Counted from the stretch's first letter, positions 15,168 through 23,365 are shown. The stretch: DNA of 58,151 nt from JBDHRG01 sp039807445 (GCA_039807445.1 JBDHRG010000002.1:1-58151), one strand, 5' to 3'. The notes: generated by a model from the letters alone, not told the origin. A program made the numbers and translations.

Positions 15168-16289
15168 TCAGGGCAAGTGCGGCCGGGCGAGGTATGCGGT
15201 CGACTGCATCTCCAGCAGGCGGCTGACCACGCGGCGGTACTCGAACTTCAGTTTTTCGCCGCTGTAGATCGCATCCACCGGTGCGGCGGCCGAGACGATC
15301 AGCTTGACGCCGCGGTCGTAGAACTCGTCGACCAGGTTCAACAGGCGCCGTGCCTGGTTTTCCTGGGTCCAGTCGAGTGCCGGCACGTTCGACAGCAGCA
15401 CGGTGTGGAACTGGCGCGCGATCTCGATGTAGTCGTTCTGTGAGCGCGGGCCGTCGCACAGCTCGGAGAAGTCGAACCAGGCCACGCCGTCGGCGAGCTC
15501 GCGCGTGCGGATGAAGCGGCTTTCGACCTCGAGGCAGGCGTTGTGGCGCGAGGGCTCGGTCGCGAGCCGACGGAAGGTGTCGGCGAGCGCGGCGTCGGCG
15601 GCCGAGCCGAGCGGAGCGTGCCAGGTCGGCGCCTGTTCGAGCTGGCGCAGCCGGTAGTCGGTGCCGCCGTCGACGTTGACCACTTCGCAGTGCGACTTCA
15701 GCAGTTCGATCGCCGGCAGGAAGCGCGCGCGCTGCAAGCCGTCCTTGTACAAGTCGTCGGGCGGGATGTTGGTGGTGGTCACCAGCACCACGCCGCGCGC
15801 GAACAGCGCCGCGAGCAAGCCGTGCAGCAGCATCGCGTCGGTGATGTCGGCGACGAACAGCTCGTCGAGGCACAGCACGCGCGTATCGCCGGCGAGCTGC
15901 TCGGCGACGATCTCGAGCGGACTCTCGCGGTGCCTGAGGTCTTTCAGCCGCGCGTGCACCAGCTGCATGAAGCGGTGGAAGTGCAGGCGCTTCTTCTCGG
16001 CGATCGGTAGCGCGTCGAAGAAGGTGTCGACCAGGTACGTCTTGCCGCGGCCGACGCCGCCCCAGAAGTACAGCCCCTTGACCGCCGGTGCGGTTGCCGC
16101 TGCCTCGCCGGCTTTGCCGAGCAGCCGGGCGAACAGCCCGCCGGACTTGCGCGACGGCGCGCCGGTCGGGCGCGGGTTCGCGAGCAGCGCATCGCGCAGC
16201 CGCTGCAGGTGTTCGACCGCGTTCTCTTGCGCGGGGTCGTGGACGAAGCCGGGGCGTTCGAGATCTTGGCGGTAGCGGGCGTAGGGCAT
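15168..16289 (-). CDS. zapE: Cell division protein ZapE (AFG1-family ATPase)
   Basis: A 373-residue AFG1-like P-loop ATPase. Walker A is GGVGRGKT, Walker B VLCLDELFV, sensor-like VLVTTTNIPP follows, and LYFWGGVGRGKTYLVDTFFD is the family hallmark. In E. coli ZapE binds FtsZ at the constricting ring and destabilises filaments in an ATP-dependent way, mainly under stress. Length and motifs are normal. A small low-complexity insertion (residues about 40-65) precedes Walker A. It is alone on the minus strand; upstream, across a heptamer-repeat hairpin, lies cysQ. Confidence 0.92.
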   Translation of the reverse strand: MPYARYRQDLERPGFVHDPAQENAVEHLQRLRDALLANPRPTGAPSRKSGGLFARLLGKAGEAAATAPAVKGLYFWGGVGRGKTYLVDTFFDALPIAEKKRLHFHRFMQLVHARLKDLRHRESPLEIVAEQLAGDTRVLCLDELFVADITDAMLLHGLLAALFARGVVLVTTTNIPPDDLYKDGLQRARFLPAIELLKSHCEVVNVDGGTDYRLRQLEQAPTWHAPLGSAADAALADTFRRLATEPSRHNACLEVESRFIRTRELADGVAWFDFSELCDGPRSQNDYIEIARQFHTVLLSNVPALDWTQENQARRLLNLVDEFYDRGVKLIVSAAAPVDAIYSGEKLKFEYRRVVSRLLEMQSTAYLARPHLP

Positions 16290-16352
16290 GGATGGGCATC
16301 CAGCGGTTCTTGCGGCAGCGCGTCATTCTGCGGTGCGCACCGGCAGGCTGTC

Positions 16353-16405
16353 GAGTGAGGGGTGAGGGGAAAAGATAGTCCTTCACTCCTCACTGACCTC
16401 TTCAC
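16353..16405. repeat. Heptamer-repeat hairpin, copy 1 (zapE-cysQ gap)
   Basis: Left arm GAGT-GAGGGGT-GAGGGGA (16353-16370), right arm TTCACTCCTCACTGACCTCTTCAC (16382-16405), imperfectly complementary. Same type as the copies listed further on. Confidence 0.6.
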
Positions 16406-17250
16406 GCCTTCGACTTGCGTCGCGGCAGGTAGCGCACCCAGTCGCGGCTGCGGTCGCCGAAGGCGAGGAAATCGGGGTTCAGCAGCGTCGGGCGGGCGTT
16501 GTAGCGCAGCGGACGCAGGAACAGGTCGGTCAGTGCACCGCCGGCTTCCTCGAGCAGGATCTGCGACGCCGCGGTGTCCCATTCGCAGGTCGGGCCGAAG
16601 CGCGGATAGAGGTCGGCGCGGCCCTCGGCGATCAGACAAGCCTTCAGCGCACTGCCAACGCCGCGATACTCGTGCCGGCCCAGGCGCTCGAGGTAGGTGG
16701 CGAGGGGATGGCCGATCCAGTGGCGGCTGCCGGCGACGCGGACCGGACCGGGGCCGAGCGCGCGCGCGCGGATCGGCAGCGGGCCGCCTCCGGGTGCGCA
16801 CTTCCAGGCGCCGCCGCCGCGCCAGGCGAAATACACAGTGCCGCTGACCGGCAGCGCGATCAGGCCGAGCACCGGCGCATGGTCTTCGATCAGCGCGAGA
16901 TTGATCGAGAACTCGTCGCTGCGGCGGATGAATTCGCGCGTGCCGTCGAGCGGATCGACCAGCCACAGCCGCTGCCAGCCGCGACGCTGCTCGAAGGGCA
17001 CGGCGATGGCGGCTTCTTCGGACAGTATCGGCGTGCCCGGTGTCAGCCGTGCCAGACCCTCGACCAGGATCGCGTGCGCGGCGAGGTCGGCTGCGGTCAC
17101 CGGGGTGTGGTCGGGTTTCTCGGTGACTGCGAACTCGGTGCGGTAGACGGTGAGGATCGCCGCCGCGGCGTCGGCAGCCAGGGCGCGCAGCGGCGCGATC
17201 AGCCCGGCGAGTGCGCGCGTGTTGATGCCTGCATCGGCGATCGGAGTCAT
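16402..17250 (-). CDS. cysQ: 3'(2'),5'-bisphosphate nucleotidase CysQ
   Basis: A 282-residue inositol-monophosphatase-fold enzyme. Metal-binding motifs are SEEAA, WLVDPLDGTREFI (the DPLDGT signature) and CEWDTAASQILLEEAGG. CysQ removes the 3' phosphate from PAP/PAPS, clearing the by-product of sulfate assimilation; REFIRR and FSINLALIEDH are typical of CysQ rather than SuhB. The ATG at 17250 overlaps the nudE stop by 4 bases (ATGA), so the two are coupled. The last bases overlap the right arm of the heptamer hairpin. Confidence 0.88.
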   Translation of the reverse strand: MTPIADAGINTRALAGLIAPLRALAADAAAAILTVYRTEFAVTEKPDHTPVTAADLAAHAILVEGLARLTPGTPILSEEAAIAVPFEQRRGWQRLWLVDPLDGTREFIRRSDEFSINLALIEDHAPVLGLIALPVSGTVYFAWRGGGAWKCAPGGGPLPIRARALGPGPVRVAGSRHWIGHPLATYLERLGRHEYRGVGSALKACLIAEGRADLYPRFGPTCEWDTAASQILLEEAGGALTDLFLRPLRYNARPTLLNPDFLAFGDRSRDWVRYLPRRKSKA

Positions 17251-17804
17251 GGCTCGCGGATCAGCAGGTCCCGGGCCAGGAACAGCGCCGCGATCGAGCG
17301 CGCTTCGGTGAAGTCGTTGCGGGCGAGCAGGGCGCCGAGCTCCGACAGGCGCCACGGTACTACTTCGAGTTCTTCGGGTTCGTCGCCGGCCAGGCGCTGT
17401 GCATACAGATCTTGTGCCAGCACCAGGTGCGTGGTGTGCGCGAAGTAGCCGGGGGCGATCGTCGCTGCGCGCAAGTGGCGCAGCCGGCGTGCGCCGTAGC
17501 CGACCTCTTCCATGATCTCGCGGTTGGCGGCGCCGAGCGGATCCTCGTCGGATTCGACCACGCCCTTGGGGCAGCCGAGCTCGTAGCGGTGCGTCCCGGC
17601 GGCGTATTCGCGCACCAGCAGCACGGTATCGGCATCGAGCATCGGCACGACCAGCACCGAAGCCACGTCGCCCGAAGGCACGCGCTCGTATTCGACCTCG
17701 GTGCCATTGGTGAAGCGCAGCCCCACGCGCTCGACCCGGAACAGACGGCTGCGGGCGACGGTTTCGGCGTTCAGGATTTCAGGCAGTTTGCGCATGGCGC
17801 CCAT
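17247..17804 (-). CDS. nudE: ADP compounds hydrolase NudE
   Basis: A 185-residue Nudix hydrolase. The start (LPEILNAETVARSRLFRVE) and the region after the Nudix box (FAHTTHLVLAQDLYAQRL, then GDEPEELEVV and EARSIAALFLARDLL) follow E. coli NudE closely. The Nudix box GVVESDEDPLGAANREIMEE is perfect. NudE hydrolyses ADP-ribose, Ap3A and NADH to AMP. Two in-frame ATG codons (17804 and 17795) are possible; I list the longer one because its length is closer to E. coli NudE. It is coupled to cysQ downstream and divergent from yrfG. Confidence 0.9.
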   Translation of the reverse strand: MGAMRKLPEILNAETVARSRLFRVERVGLRFTNGTEVEYERVPSGDVASVLVVPMLDADTVLLVREYAAGTHRYELGCPKGVVESDEDPLGAANREIMEEVGYGARRLRHLRAATIAPGYFAHTTHLVLAQDLYAQRLAGDEPEELEVVPWRLSELGALLARNDFTEARSIAALFLARDLLIREP

Positions 17805-17858
17805 TGTCGGCGCAGGCGCGGTCCGGCGTCCAGCACCGCGGGCGAGGGGACATAATGG

Positions 17859-18560
17859 ATGGCCGTTCCCCACCCGAAGAGGCTGCCCATGCGCCTGCCC
17901 TGGACCGCGATCGATACCGTCCTGCTCGACATGGATGGGACGATCCTCGACCTGCACTTCGACAACCGCTTCTGGCTCGAGCACTTGCCGCGGCGCTACG
18001 CCGAGGTGCGCGGACTGGCACCCGAGGCGGCACGCGCCGAGCTGCTGGCGCGCTACCGCGCGGTCGAAGGCACGCTGGCCTGGTACTGCGTCGAGCACTG
18101 GAATCGCGAGCTCGGGCTCGACGTGGTCGCGCTCAAGCGCGAGCTCGAGCACCTGATCGGTTTTCTGCCGGGGGCGGTCGGCTTCCTCGATGCGTTGCGC
18201 GCCGCCGGCAAGCGCGTGGTGCTGGCGACCAACGCCCATCCGCACAGCCTGGCGCTGAAGGTGGAGAAGACCGGGCTCGACGGCCACTTCGACGCGCTGG
18301 TGAGCTCGCACGCTCTGCGGGCGCCGAAGGAGAGCGCTGCGTTCTGGCAGCGGCTCGAAGCGGCGCTGGGCTACGACCCCGCGCGTACGCTGTTCGCCGA
18401 CGACAGCCCGCGCGTGCTCGAAGCCGCGCGGGCGCATGGGCGCATCGGCCACCTGGTCGCGGTGCTGCACCCCGACACCCGGGAAGCGGCGAAGGCGCCG
18501 AGCGGCGCCTTTACCGAGGTGCATGCACTGGCGGAACTGCTACCTGTGTGCGAGGGATGA
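17859..18560 (+). CDS. yrfG: HAD-superfamily GMP/IMP 5'-nucleotidase YrfG
   Basis: A 233-residue HAD phosphatase. Motif I is VLLDMDGTILDLHFDN, motif II LATNAHPHSLALKVE, motif III lysine in APKES, motif IV FADDSPRVLEAA. The LHFDNRFWLEHLP and WYCVEHWNRELGLD segments match E. coli YrfG, which acts on purine nucleoside monophosphates. The start may be 17889 (RLPWTAIDTV), with GAGG upstream, instead of 17859. The stop codon lies inside the first heptamer of the repeat at 18552, so the last residues (CEG) are encoded by repeat sequence. Confidence 0.88.
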   Translation: MAVPHPKRLPMRLPWTAIDTVLLDMDGTILDLHFDNRFWLEHLPRRYAEVRGLAPEAARAELLARYRAVEGTLAWYCVEHWNRELGLDVVALKRELEHLIGFLPGAVGFLDALRAAGKRVVLATNAHPHSLALKVEKTGLDGHFDALVSSHALRAPKESAAFWQRLEAALGYDPARTLFADDSPRVLEAARAHGRIGHLVAVLHPDTREAAKAPSGAFTEVHALAELLPVCEG

Positions 18561-18612
18561 GGGATGGGATACTCATCGCGCCCATTCCCCATTCCTGCTC
18601 GCCCATTCCCCC
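18552..18612. repeat. Heptamer-repeat hairpin, copy 2 (yrfG-mltD convergent gap)
   Basis: GAGGGAT-GAGGGAT-GGGATAC (18552-18572) faces a CCCATTCCCCATTCC type right arm (18581-18612). It overlaps the yrfG stop codon and sits between convergent genes, where it could act as a bidirectional 3' structure. Confidence 0.6.
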
Positions 18613-18615
18613 GCT

Positions 18616-19914
18616 TCAGCGCACCACCTTGCGCTTCGCCACGGCGCGCGGCGCCGGACGCACGCTCACCGAGGGGCGCGGCGGGGTGTCGTTCATCGCG
18701 ATCAGCTCGGGCGGCGTAGTGGCGCGGCCGGCCTGTGCCAGGCGCGCCAGCGTGCCGCCCGGCAGCCAGACACCGGCACCGGCCGGCAGCAGCGCGCGCC
18801 CGTTCAGCGCCGCCGGGCTCCACGCCGGGTTCAGCGCCGCGAGCTCGCCGCTCGTCAGACCGTAGTAGCTGGCGAGTTCGAAGGCCGAGGTCGGCCGGTC
18901 GAGCCCGACGCGTTCGCCCTCGTGCGGCGCGAGCTTCGCGATCGGCTCCTGGAAGTAGCGCTGCGGGTCGCCGGCGATCTCGCGCGCGGCGAGGAACTGC
19001 GTGTAGAAGTTGCGCGAGGCGAAGCCGAAGCTGGCGTGGTCGTAATCGCGCACGATGCGCGCGAAGTCGGTGCCGAACTGGCTCTTGGCGCGCGCCATGC
19101 CGCCGACGCCGTGGTTGTAGGAGGTGATCGCCAGCGACCAGTCGCCGAGCCGCGCATTGGCGTCGCCGAGGTAGCGCGCCGCGGCGCGGGCCGAGGTGAT
19201 CGGGTCGAGGCGCTCGTCGGTGGCCGGGTGCAGCGCCATGCCGTGGTGGCGCGCGGTGGCCGGCATGAATTGCCAGATGCCGGCGGCGCCGACCGAAGAG
19301 CGCGCGCTGGCCTGGAACGAGGATTCGACGTGCGGCAGGAAGGCGAGGTCTTCCGGCAGCCCGGCTTCGCGGAACAGCGCGCGGAAGCGCGCATCGTAGC
19401 GGCTGCCGAGTTCGAGCCCGCGCCTGAAGCGCTCGCGGATGCCGCGCTGCGCGCGCAGACGCTCGGCGGCGCCGCGCACCCCGGCCTCGCCGGCGCTGCT
19501 GGCGACGATCTTCGCCTTCAGCGCCTGCTCGGCATCGTTCAAGGGCTCGCCGGTCGCGGCCTTGTGTTCGAGTTGGCGCAGCGCGCCCTCGAGTTCGGCT
19601 TTGCGCCCGCGCAGGAAATCCTTCTGGTACGCCGTGAGCCCCTCGCCGCCGCCATCGGGCAGCGTGACTACTTCGTAGACCAGGTCGAGGTGCTCGTCGT
19701 CGTGCAGCGCGTACTGACCCAGGCTCCAGCGCGAATAGACGTTCTTCCAGAACTCGACCTGGGGCCGCAGCGCCGGCGGCGCGGGGAAGGGACCGGGGCG
19801 GACGTAGGCCTGGTCGAGCTTCGCCGACGACGCCGGTTCGACCGAGGCGCAACCGGTAGCGAGCAGGGGCAGGGCCGCGCAAGCTATGGCGCGGTAGAGA
19901 CGGTTCAGCTTCAT
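18616..19914 (-). CDS. mltD: Membrane-bound lytic murein transglycosylase, MltD-like
   Basis: A 432-residue lipoprotein. The signal peptide ends in LATGC (lipidation cysteine near residue 22). The SLT catalytic domain is in the middle, with the catalytic glutamate in LPEDLAFLPHVESSFQASA and the following GAAGIWQFMPATARHHGM, as in E. coli MltD. Toward the C-terminus AFELASYYGLTSGELAALNP looks like one LysM-type peptidoglycan-binding repeat. It cleaves peptidoglycan glycan strands, forming 1,6-anhydro ends, on the periplasmic face of the outer membrane. I chose the start at 19914 because it gives the lipoprotein signal; the frame remains open upstream to 20025. Confidence 0.85.
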   Translation of the reverse strand: MKLNRLYRAIACAALPLLATGCASVEPASSAKLDQAYVRPGPFPAPPALRPQVEFWKNVYSRWSLGQYALHDDEHLDLVYEVVTLPDGGGEGLTAYQKDFLRGRKAELEGALRQLEHKAATGEPLNDAEQALKAKIVASSAGEAGVRGAAERLRAQRGIRERFRRGLELGSRYDARFRALFREAGLPEDLAFLPHVESSFQASARSSVGAAGIWQFMPATARHHGMALHPATDERLDPITSARAAARYLGDANARLGDWSLAITSYNHGVGGMARAKSQFGTDFARIVRDYDHASFGFASRNFYTQFLAAREIAGDPQRYFQEPIAKLAPHEGERVGLDRPTSAFELASYYGLTSGELAALNPAWSPAALNGRALLPAGAGVWLPGGTLARLAQAGRATTPPELIAMNDTPPRPSVSVRPAPRAVAKRKVVR

Positions 19915-20095
19915 CGGTGTACGGGCTCCGTGCGAAGGGAGATGGCGCGCGCCAACCGTATCTCGAAAGCGTTGTATTTTGGCTTGTGGGTCTTGGTGTT
20001 GCGGCGCGCCCACGGCCTTAATCATATGCGCTGGTCGAGGTTTCGGCCATGGTGCAATACGCCGCGCCGCCGCCTGCAGCCGTATCGCTGCGGCC

Positions 20096-20548
20096 TCAGT
20101 TCGCGCCGCCGTGCTCGAGCGACCAGTTGCCGATGTCGGTGTCGACGCCCTCGCCGCCGGGGTGGCCGTCGGCGCCGAGCGTGTAGACGTCGATCGGGCT
20201 CTGCTTGCCGGGCGACTGGTACTGGTAGTGACGATTCCAGGGGTCTTTCGGCACCTGCTGCAGGTAGGGGCCGCGCCAGTTGGTCGGCTCCGGCGCTTCG
20301 CTCGGGCGCGCGACCAGGGCCTCGAGGCCCTGGCCGGTTGCCGGGTAGCGGCCGTTGTCGGTCTTGTAGCGGTTCAGCGCTTCCTGCAGCAGCAGCAGGT
20401 CGGCCTTCGCCTTGCGCACGCGCGCCTCGTCGGGGCGCTCCATCACGCGCGGGATCACCAGCGCGGCGAGGATCGCGACGATCACGAGCACCGCGAAGGT
20501 CTCGAGCGCGGTGAAGCCCGCGTTGCGGCGTCTGGGGTGCAGTTCCAT
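20096..20548 (-). CDS. gspG: GspG-like type II secretion major pseudopilin (isolated)
   Basis: A 150-residue class III prepilin. After a short basic leader (MELHPRRRNAG) the peptidase site is G-FTALETFAVLVIVAILAAL, with the conserved Glu at +5. The mature part has the GspG signatures NRYKTDNGRYPATGQGLEAL, WRGPYLQQVPKDPWNRHYQY and DVYTLGADGHPGGEG, including calcium-site residues. It would form the pseudopilus of a type II secretion system. No other gsp gene is within the window, so it either serves a system elsewhere or is a stray copy. The start at 20548 gives the correct leader; the reading frame is open further upstream. Confidence 0.88.
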   Translation of the reverse strand: MELHPRRRNAGFTALETFAVLVIVAILAALVIPRVMERPDEARVRKAKADLLLLQEALNRYKTDNGRYPATGQGLEALVARPSEAPEPTNWRGPYLQQVPKDPWNRHYQYQSPGKQSPIDVYTLGADGHPGGEGVDTDIGNWSLEHGGAN

Positions 20549-20604
20549 CGACAGGTCCAAAGCGGTCGGGGAGGCGGCGGATGATAACAGCGAGCGGTTC
20601 GCCG

Positions 20605-20670
20605 GTGAGGGGGAGGAGCAAGGGGCGAGAAGGCAGGCTGTCGCCCTTCGCCTCACCCCTCACCCCTCAC
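20605..20670. repeat. Heptamer-repeat hairpin, copy 3 (upstream of gspG)
   Basis: Left arm GTGAGGGGGAGGAGCAAGG (from 20605) and right arm CTTCGCCTCACCCCTCACCC (from 20646) ending CTCAC at 20670 are complementary over most of their length. Confidence 0.55.
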
Positions 20671-20757
20671 GGACCTGTCACGCCCTCGTAACCGCCCGGA
20701 AACCGGCTCTCCCCAGACTTCGGGGACGTTCGCCGACCCGCTGGAGACCGTTCCGGC

Positions 20758-20973
20758 GTGCCCTTCGTCGGCGACGACAAATTTCTTACACACCTCTGGC
20801 GCCTGCTCGGCGAGCGGCGCATCGAAGCCGAAGTGCGCTTCTGCGCGCCGCTGGCCGCGGATGCCGGGCGCGACGAGCCCGCGCGCGCGGCACGGCACCG
20901 GGTTGCTGAACTCGTCGCCGGCACGGCAGGCCGGGTGGCGGCGCCAACAGGGTGTCAGCGGGCTTTACAGTGA
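20758..20973 (+). pseudogene. C-terminal remnant of a PlsC-type acyltransferase
   Basis: About 71 codons in one frame. The first part, VGDDKFLTHLWRLLGERRIE followed by AEVRFCAPLAADAGRDEPAR and AARHRVAELVAG, resembles the C-terminal end of 1-acyl-sn-glycerol-3-phosphate acyltransferases. The catalytic H-x4-D motif and all upstream domain parts are missing, and the reading frame before 20758 does not continue the family. I therefore read it as a truncated leftover, not a working gene. The tail after VAELVAG is unrelated. Confidence 0.6.
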
Positions 20974-21170
20974 GCCGCTGCGGTCCGAGTGCCGAGCACG
21001 GCAAGGAGCTGAAAGAAAAGGAAATCCATGACATGGCGCGTTGCTTGCATGAGACAGGATGCCGTTTGTGACCGCCGCAAACGGTCGACACCAATCGGAC
21101 AGGGAAGTAAGCAGCATTTTCGGGGGTGAGCACGGCATCCAGGCCCGCGCGTCCACCCCCGTCGTTTTTT
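20974..21170 (+). ncRNA. Candidate small RNA or leader ending in an intrinsic terminator
   Basis: This gap between the PlsC remnant and the kinase gene contains a 7-bp hairpin CCGTTTG (21062-21068)/CAAACGG (21078-21084) and then a strong terminator (21121-21170). No gene on the plus strand needs that terminator except the remnant, so a separate short transcript is plausible. A 33-codon frame from about 21030 (beginning MTWRVACMRQ) exists but resembles nothing I know. Tentative. Confidence 0.3.
21121..21170 (+). terminator. Intrinsic terminator before the kinase gene
   Basis: Perfect 8-bp arms CGGGGGTG (21121-21128) and CACCCCCG (21154-21161) enclose a 25-base GC-rich loop and are followed by TCGTTTTTT. 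It works on the plus strand only. Confidence 0.7.
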
Positions 21171-21241
21171 CGGCCGCAGCACGCCGCTGCGCGGTCTGCG
21201 GTGCTTGATCGGCGCGGCGCGGCATGCGCACACTCCGGGCC

Positions 21242-22306
21242 ATGGCTTCCGAACCGCATCTCCCCGCCGTCACCGACCGCCGCCGCGGTGCGCTGTTGCG
21301 CGCGCTGCTCGAGCGCCCGGGGCCGCCGGTCGTCATCGGTGTGGCCGGCGACAGCGGCAGCGGCAAGACCACCTATACCAACGGCTTGCGCCGCATCCTC
21401 GGCGCCGACCTGGTCGGCACCATCGCGATGGACGGCTACCACAAGGAAGACCGCGCCGTGCGCCAGCTCAGCGGGCGGCTGCCGCTCGACCCGGAGATGA
21501 ACCACTTGCCGCTGTTGCGCGAGCACCTCGAAGCCTTGACGCGCGGCGAGACGGTGCATCTGCCGCGCTACGACCACACCAGCGGCACCTTCCTGCCGCC
21601 GCAGCCGTTCAGGGCGCCGCCGATCCTGGTGGTCGAGGGCCTGCACGCGCTGTATCCCGAGCTGGCGCCGCTGCTCGACTACACGCTGTTCGTCGACCCC
21701 GACCGCGACATCAAGTGGCGCTGGAAGATCGCGCGCGACACGCAGTACCGCGGCCACGAGGTGCAACTGCTGGCCGACGAGATGCGCCGGCGTGAATCGG
21801 CGTACCGGCGCTGGATCGAGTGGCAGAAGACCGACGCCGACGTGGTGATCAAGATCCACCCGAGCCGGCTGCGCGAGCTGGCGGGCGACGAGTACTGGGA
21901 AGCGCCGCCCGACAACTGCTATCGTATGGAGCTGATCTTCCAGCCCACGCACGCGCCGTTGCCCAACCCGCGGCTGTCGTTCAATCTGGCGCGGATGTTC
22001 GGCGAAGACCCGCTGCCGTTCATGCTCGCCGTGGTGCCGCGCAGCTACTGGGGCCGACGCGCCAACACCATCCACCTCGACGGGCTGATGCCCGCGCGCG
22101 CGGTGAGCGTGCTCGAGCGGCAGATCGTCAAGTACACCGGCATCCCGCTGCAGTCGCACCATCTCGCCGGCTTGCGCAAGCACGAGCGCATGCCGGCGAT
22201 CGTGTTCGCGCAGCTCTTGATCGCCTGGCCGATCCTCGAACACATCGCCGACCTGCTGGCGCGGCGTGAAGCGGCGCCCGTAGCCGTGGCGGAGGAGGAG
22301 GGGTGA
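21242..22306 (+). CDS. Phosphoribulokinase/uridine kinase-family P-loop kinase (type II PRK-like)
   Basis: A 354-residue kinase. Walker A is GVAGDSGSGKTTYTNGL; the substrate/lid regions AMDGYHKEDRAVRQLSG, LDPEMNHLPLLREHLEAL, PRYDHTSGTFLPP and VVEGLHALYPELAPLLDYTL follow the plant/cyanobacterial type of phosphoribulokinase rather than the shorter CbbP type of proteobacteria. No RuBisCO or other Calvin genes are in the window. The product could be a real PRK or a kinase for another pentose phosphate or nucleoside. The start is uncertain (21242 or 21224; neither has a strong ribosome binding site). It overlaps the next small gene by 4 bases. Confidence 0.75.
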   Translation: MASEPHLPAVTDRRRGALLRALLERPGPPVVIGVAGDSGSGKTTYTNGLRRILGADLVGTIAMDGYHKEDRAVRQLSGRLPLDPEMNHLPLLREHLEALTRGETVHLPRYDHTSGTFLPPQPFRAPPILVVEGLHALYPELAPLLDYTLFVDPDRDIKWRWKIARDTQYRGHEVQLLADEMRRRESAYRRWIEWQKTDADVVIKIHPSRLRELAGDEYWEAPPDNCYRMELIFQPTHAPLPNPRLSFNLARMFGEDPLPFMLAVVPRSYWGRRANTIHLDGLMPARAVSVLERQIVKYTGIPLQSHHLAGLRKHERMPAIVFAQLLIAWPILEHIADLLARREAAPVAVAEEEG

Positions 22307-22530
22307 CGCGCCGCGATGGGGTCGCGTTGGTGCTGGCGGCGGCGCTGACCGTGCTGGCCGCGGTGGCGATCGTGTGGCTGTTCGACGCCGGCTGGGAGCG
22401 GCTGCCGAAGCCGGTGGCGCTGGTGCTGGCGATCCTGCTCGGCGTGGCGCTGATCGGCAGCCCGATCTATGCGCTGTACCGCTGGTCGGAGGCCTGGCTC
22501 GCGCGGCAGAAGCGCGACGGCAAACGCTGA
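22303..22530 (+). CDS. Small two-helix membrane protein of unknown function
   Basis: A 75-residue protein beginning at a GTG that overlaps the kinase stop (GTGA). Two hydrophobic helices are seen (VALVLAAALTVLAAVAIVWL and VALVLAILLGVALIGSPIYA) with a short basic C-terminus. Not recognised. Tight overlap on both sides (kinase before, peptidase after) shows it is in an operon with them. Confidence 0.6.
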   Translation: MTRRDGVALVLAAALTVLAAVAIVWLFDAGWERLPKPVALVLAILLGVALIGSPIYALYRWSEAWLARQKRDGKR

Positions 22531-23312
22531 TGGGCTGGCTGCGCGACTGGCGCCGCCGGCAGGTGCTCGCGCGCACCGAACTCGACGAGGCCCGCTGGGC
22601 GCGGGCGCTCGCCGCCGATCCGGTGTTCGCGGGGCTGTCGTCCGAAGAGCGCGCGCGGCTGCGCGGGCTGGCGATCCTGTTCCTGCACGAAAAGGCGCTC
22701 GAGCCGACCGGCGGGCTCGTGCTCGACGCCGATCAGGCGCTGGCGCTGGCGGCCGTTGCCTGCCTGCCGATCCTGAACCTGGGGCTGGACTGGTATCGCG
22801 GCTGGTCCGCGGTGGTGGTCTACCCGCAGGGTTTCATCGCCCGCCACGAGTACACCGACGCCGCCGGCGTGCACCACGTGGTGCGCAAGCCGCTGGCCGG
22901 CGAAGCCTGGGAGCGCGGGCCGGTGATCCTGTCGTGGGACGACTTGCTCGGCAGCCGCGGACTCGACGGCTTCCACGTCGCACTGCACGAGTTCGCGCAC
23001 AAGCTCGACATGCTCACGGGCGAGCCCAACGGCCTGCCGCCGCTGCATCGCGGCATGTCGGTGCGGCGCTGGGCAGCGGTGTTCACCGAAGCCTACGCCG
23101 ACCTGTGCGCGCGCGCCGATGCCGGCGAACACACCGCGCTCGACCCCTACGCCGCCGAGGCGCCGGAAGAGTTCTTCGCCGTCGCCAGCGAAGCCTTCTT
23201 CGAGACGCCGGAGATGCTCGCCGGGTGTTATCCGGCGGTCTACGAGCAGTTGCGCGCCTTCTACCGGCAGGATCCGCTTGGGCGGCTTCGGGGAATGGGG
23301 AATGGGGAATGA
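22530..23312 (+). CDS. mtfA: MtfA-like M90-family zinc peptidase
   Basis: A 260-residue M90 metallopeptidase. The zinc motif is HEFAHKLD, and the third-ligand region is APEEFFAVASEAFF; the front part (LFLHEKALEPTGGLVL, IARHEYTD, VILSWDDLL) is typical of MtfA. In E. coli MtfA is a cytoplasmic protein that binds the repressor Mlc and has peptidase activity. The ATG at 22530 overlaps the preceding stop by one base. The 3' end runs into the GGGGAAT heptamer repeat, which encodes the last residues (GMGNGE) and the stop codon. Confidence 0.85.
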   Translation: MGWLRDWRRRQVLARTELDEARWARALAADPVFAGLSSEERARLRGLAILFLHEKALEPTGGLVLDADQALALAAVACLPILNLGLDWYRGWSAVVVYPQGFIARHEYTDAAGVHHVVRKPLAGEAWERGPVILSWDDLLGSRGLDGFHVALHEFAHKLDMLTGEPNGLPPLHRGMSVRRWAAVFTEAYADLCARADAGEHTALDPYAAEAPEEFFAVASEAFFETPEMLAGCYPAVYEQLRAFYRQDPLGRLRGMGNGE

Positions 23313-23365
23313 GGGATGATGCTCGTTACCCGTCGCTCATCCCTCACCGCCCATCACCCTTCACC
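23290..23365. repeat. Heptamer-repeat hairpin, copy 4 (mtfA-purL gap)
   Basis: GGGGAAT three times (23290-23310) then GAGGGAT (23311-23317); the right arm has ATCCCTC (23339-23345) and further pyrimidine-rich units. It overlaps the mtfA stop codon. Confidence 0.65.

Noticed and set aside
21242..22306. Calvin-cycle operon
   Set aside because: No RuBisCO, fructose bisphosphatase or CbbR gene adjoins the kinase.
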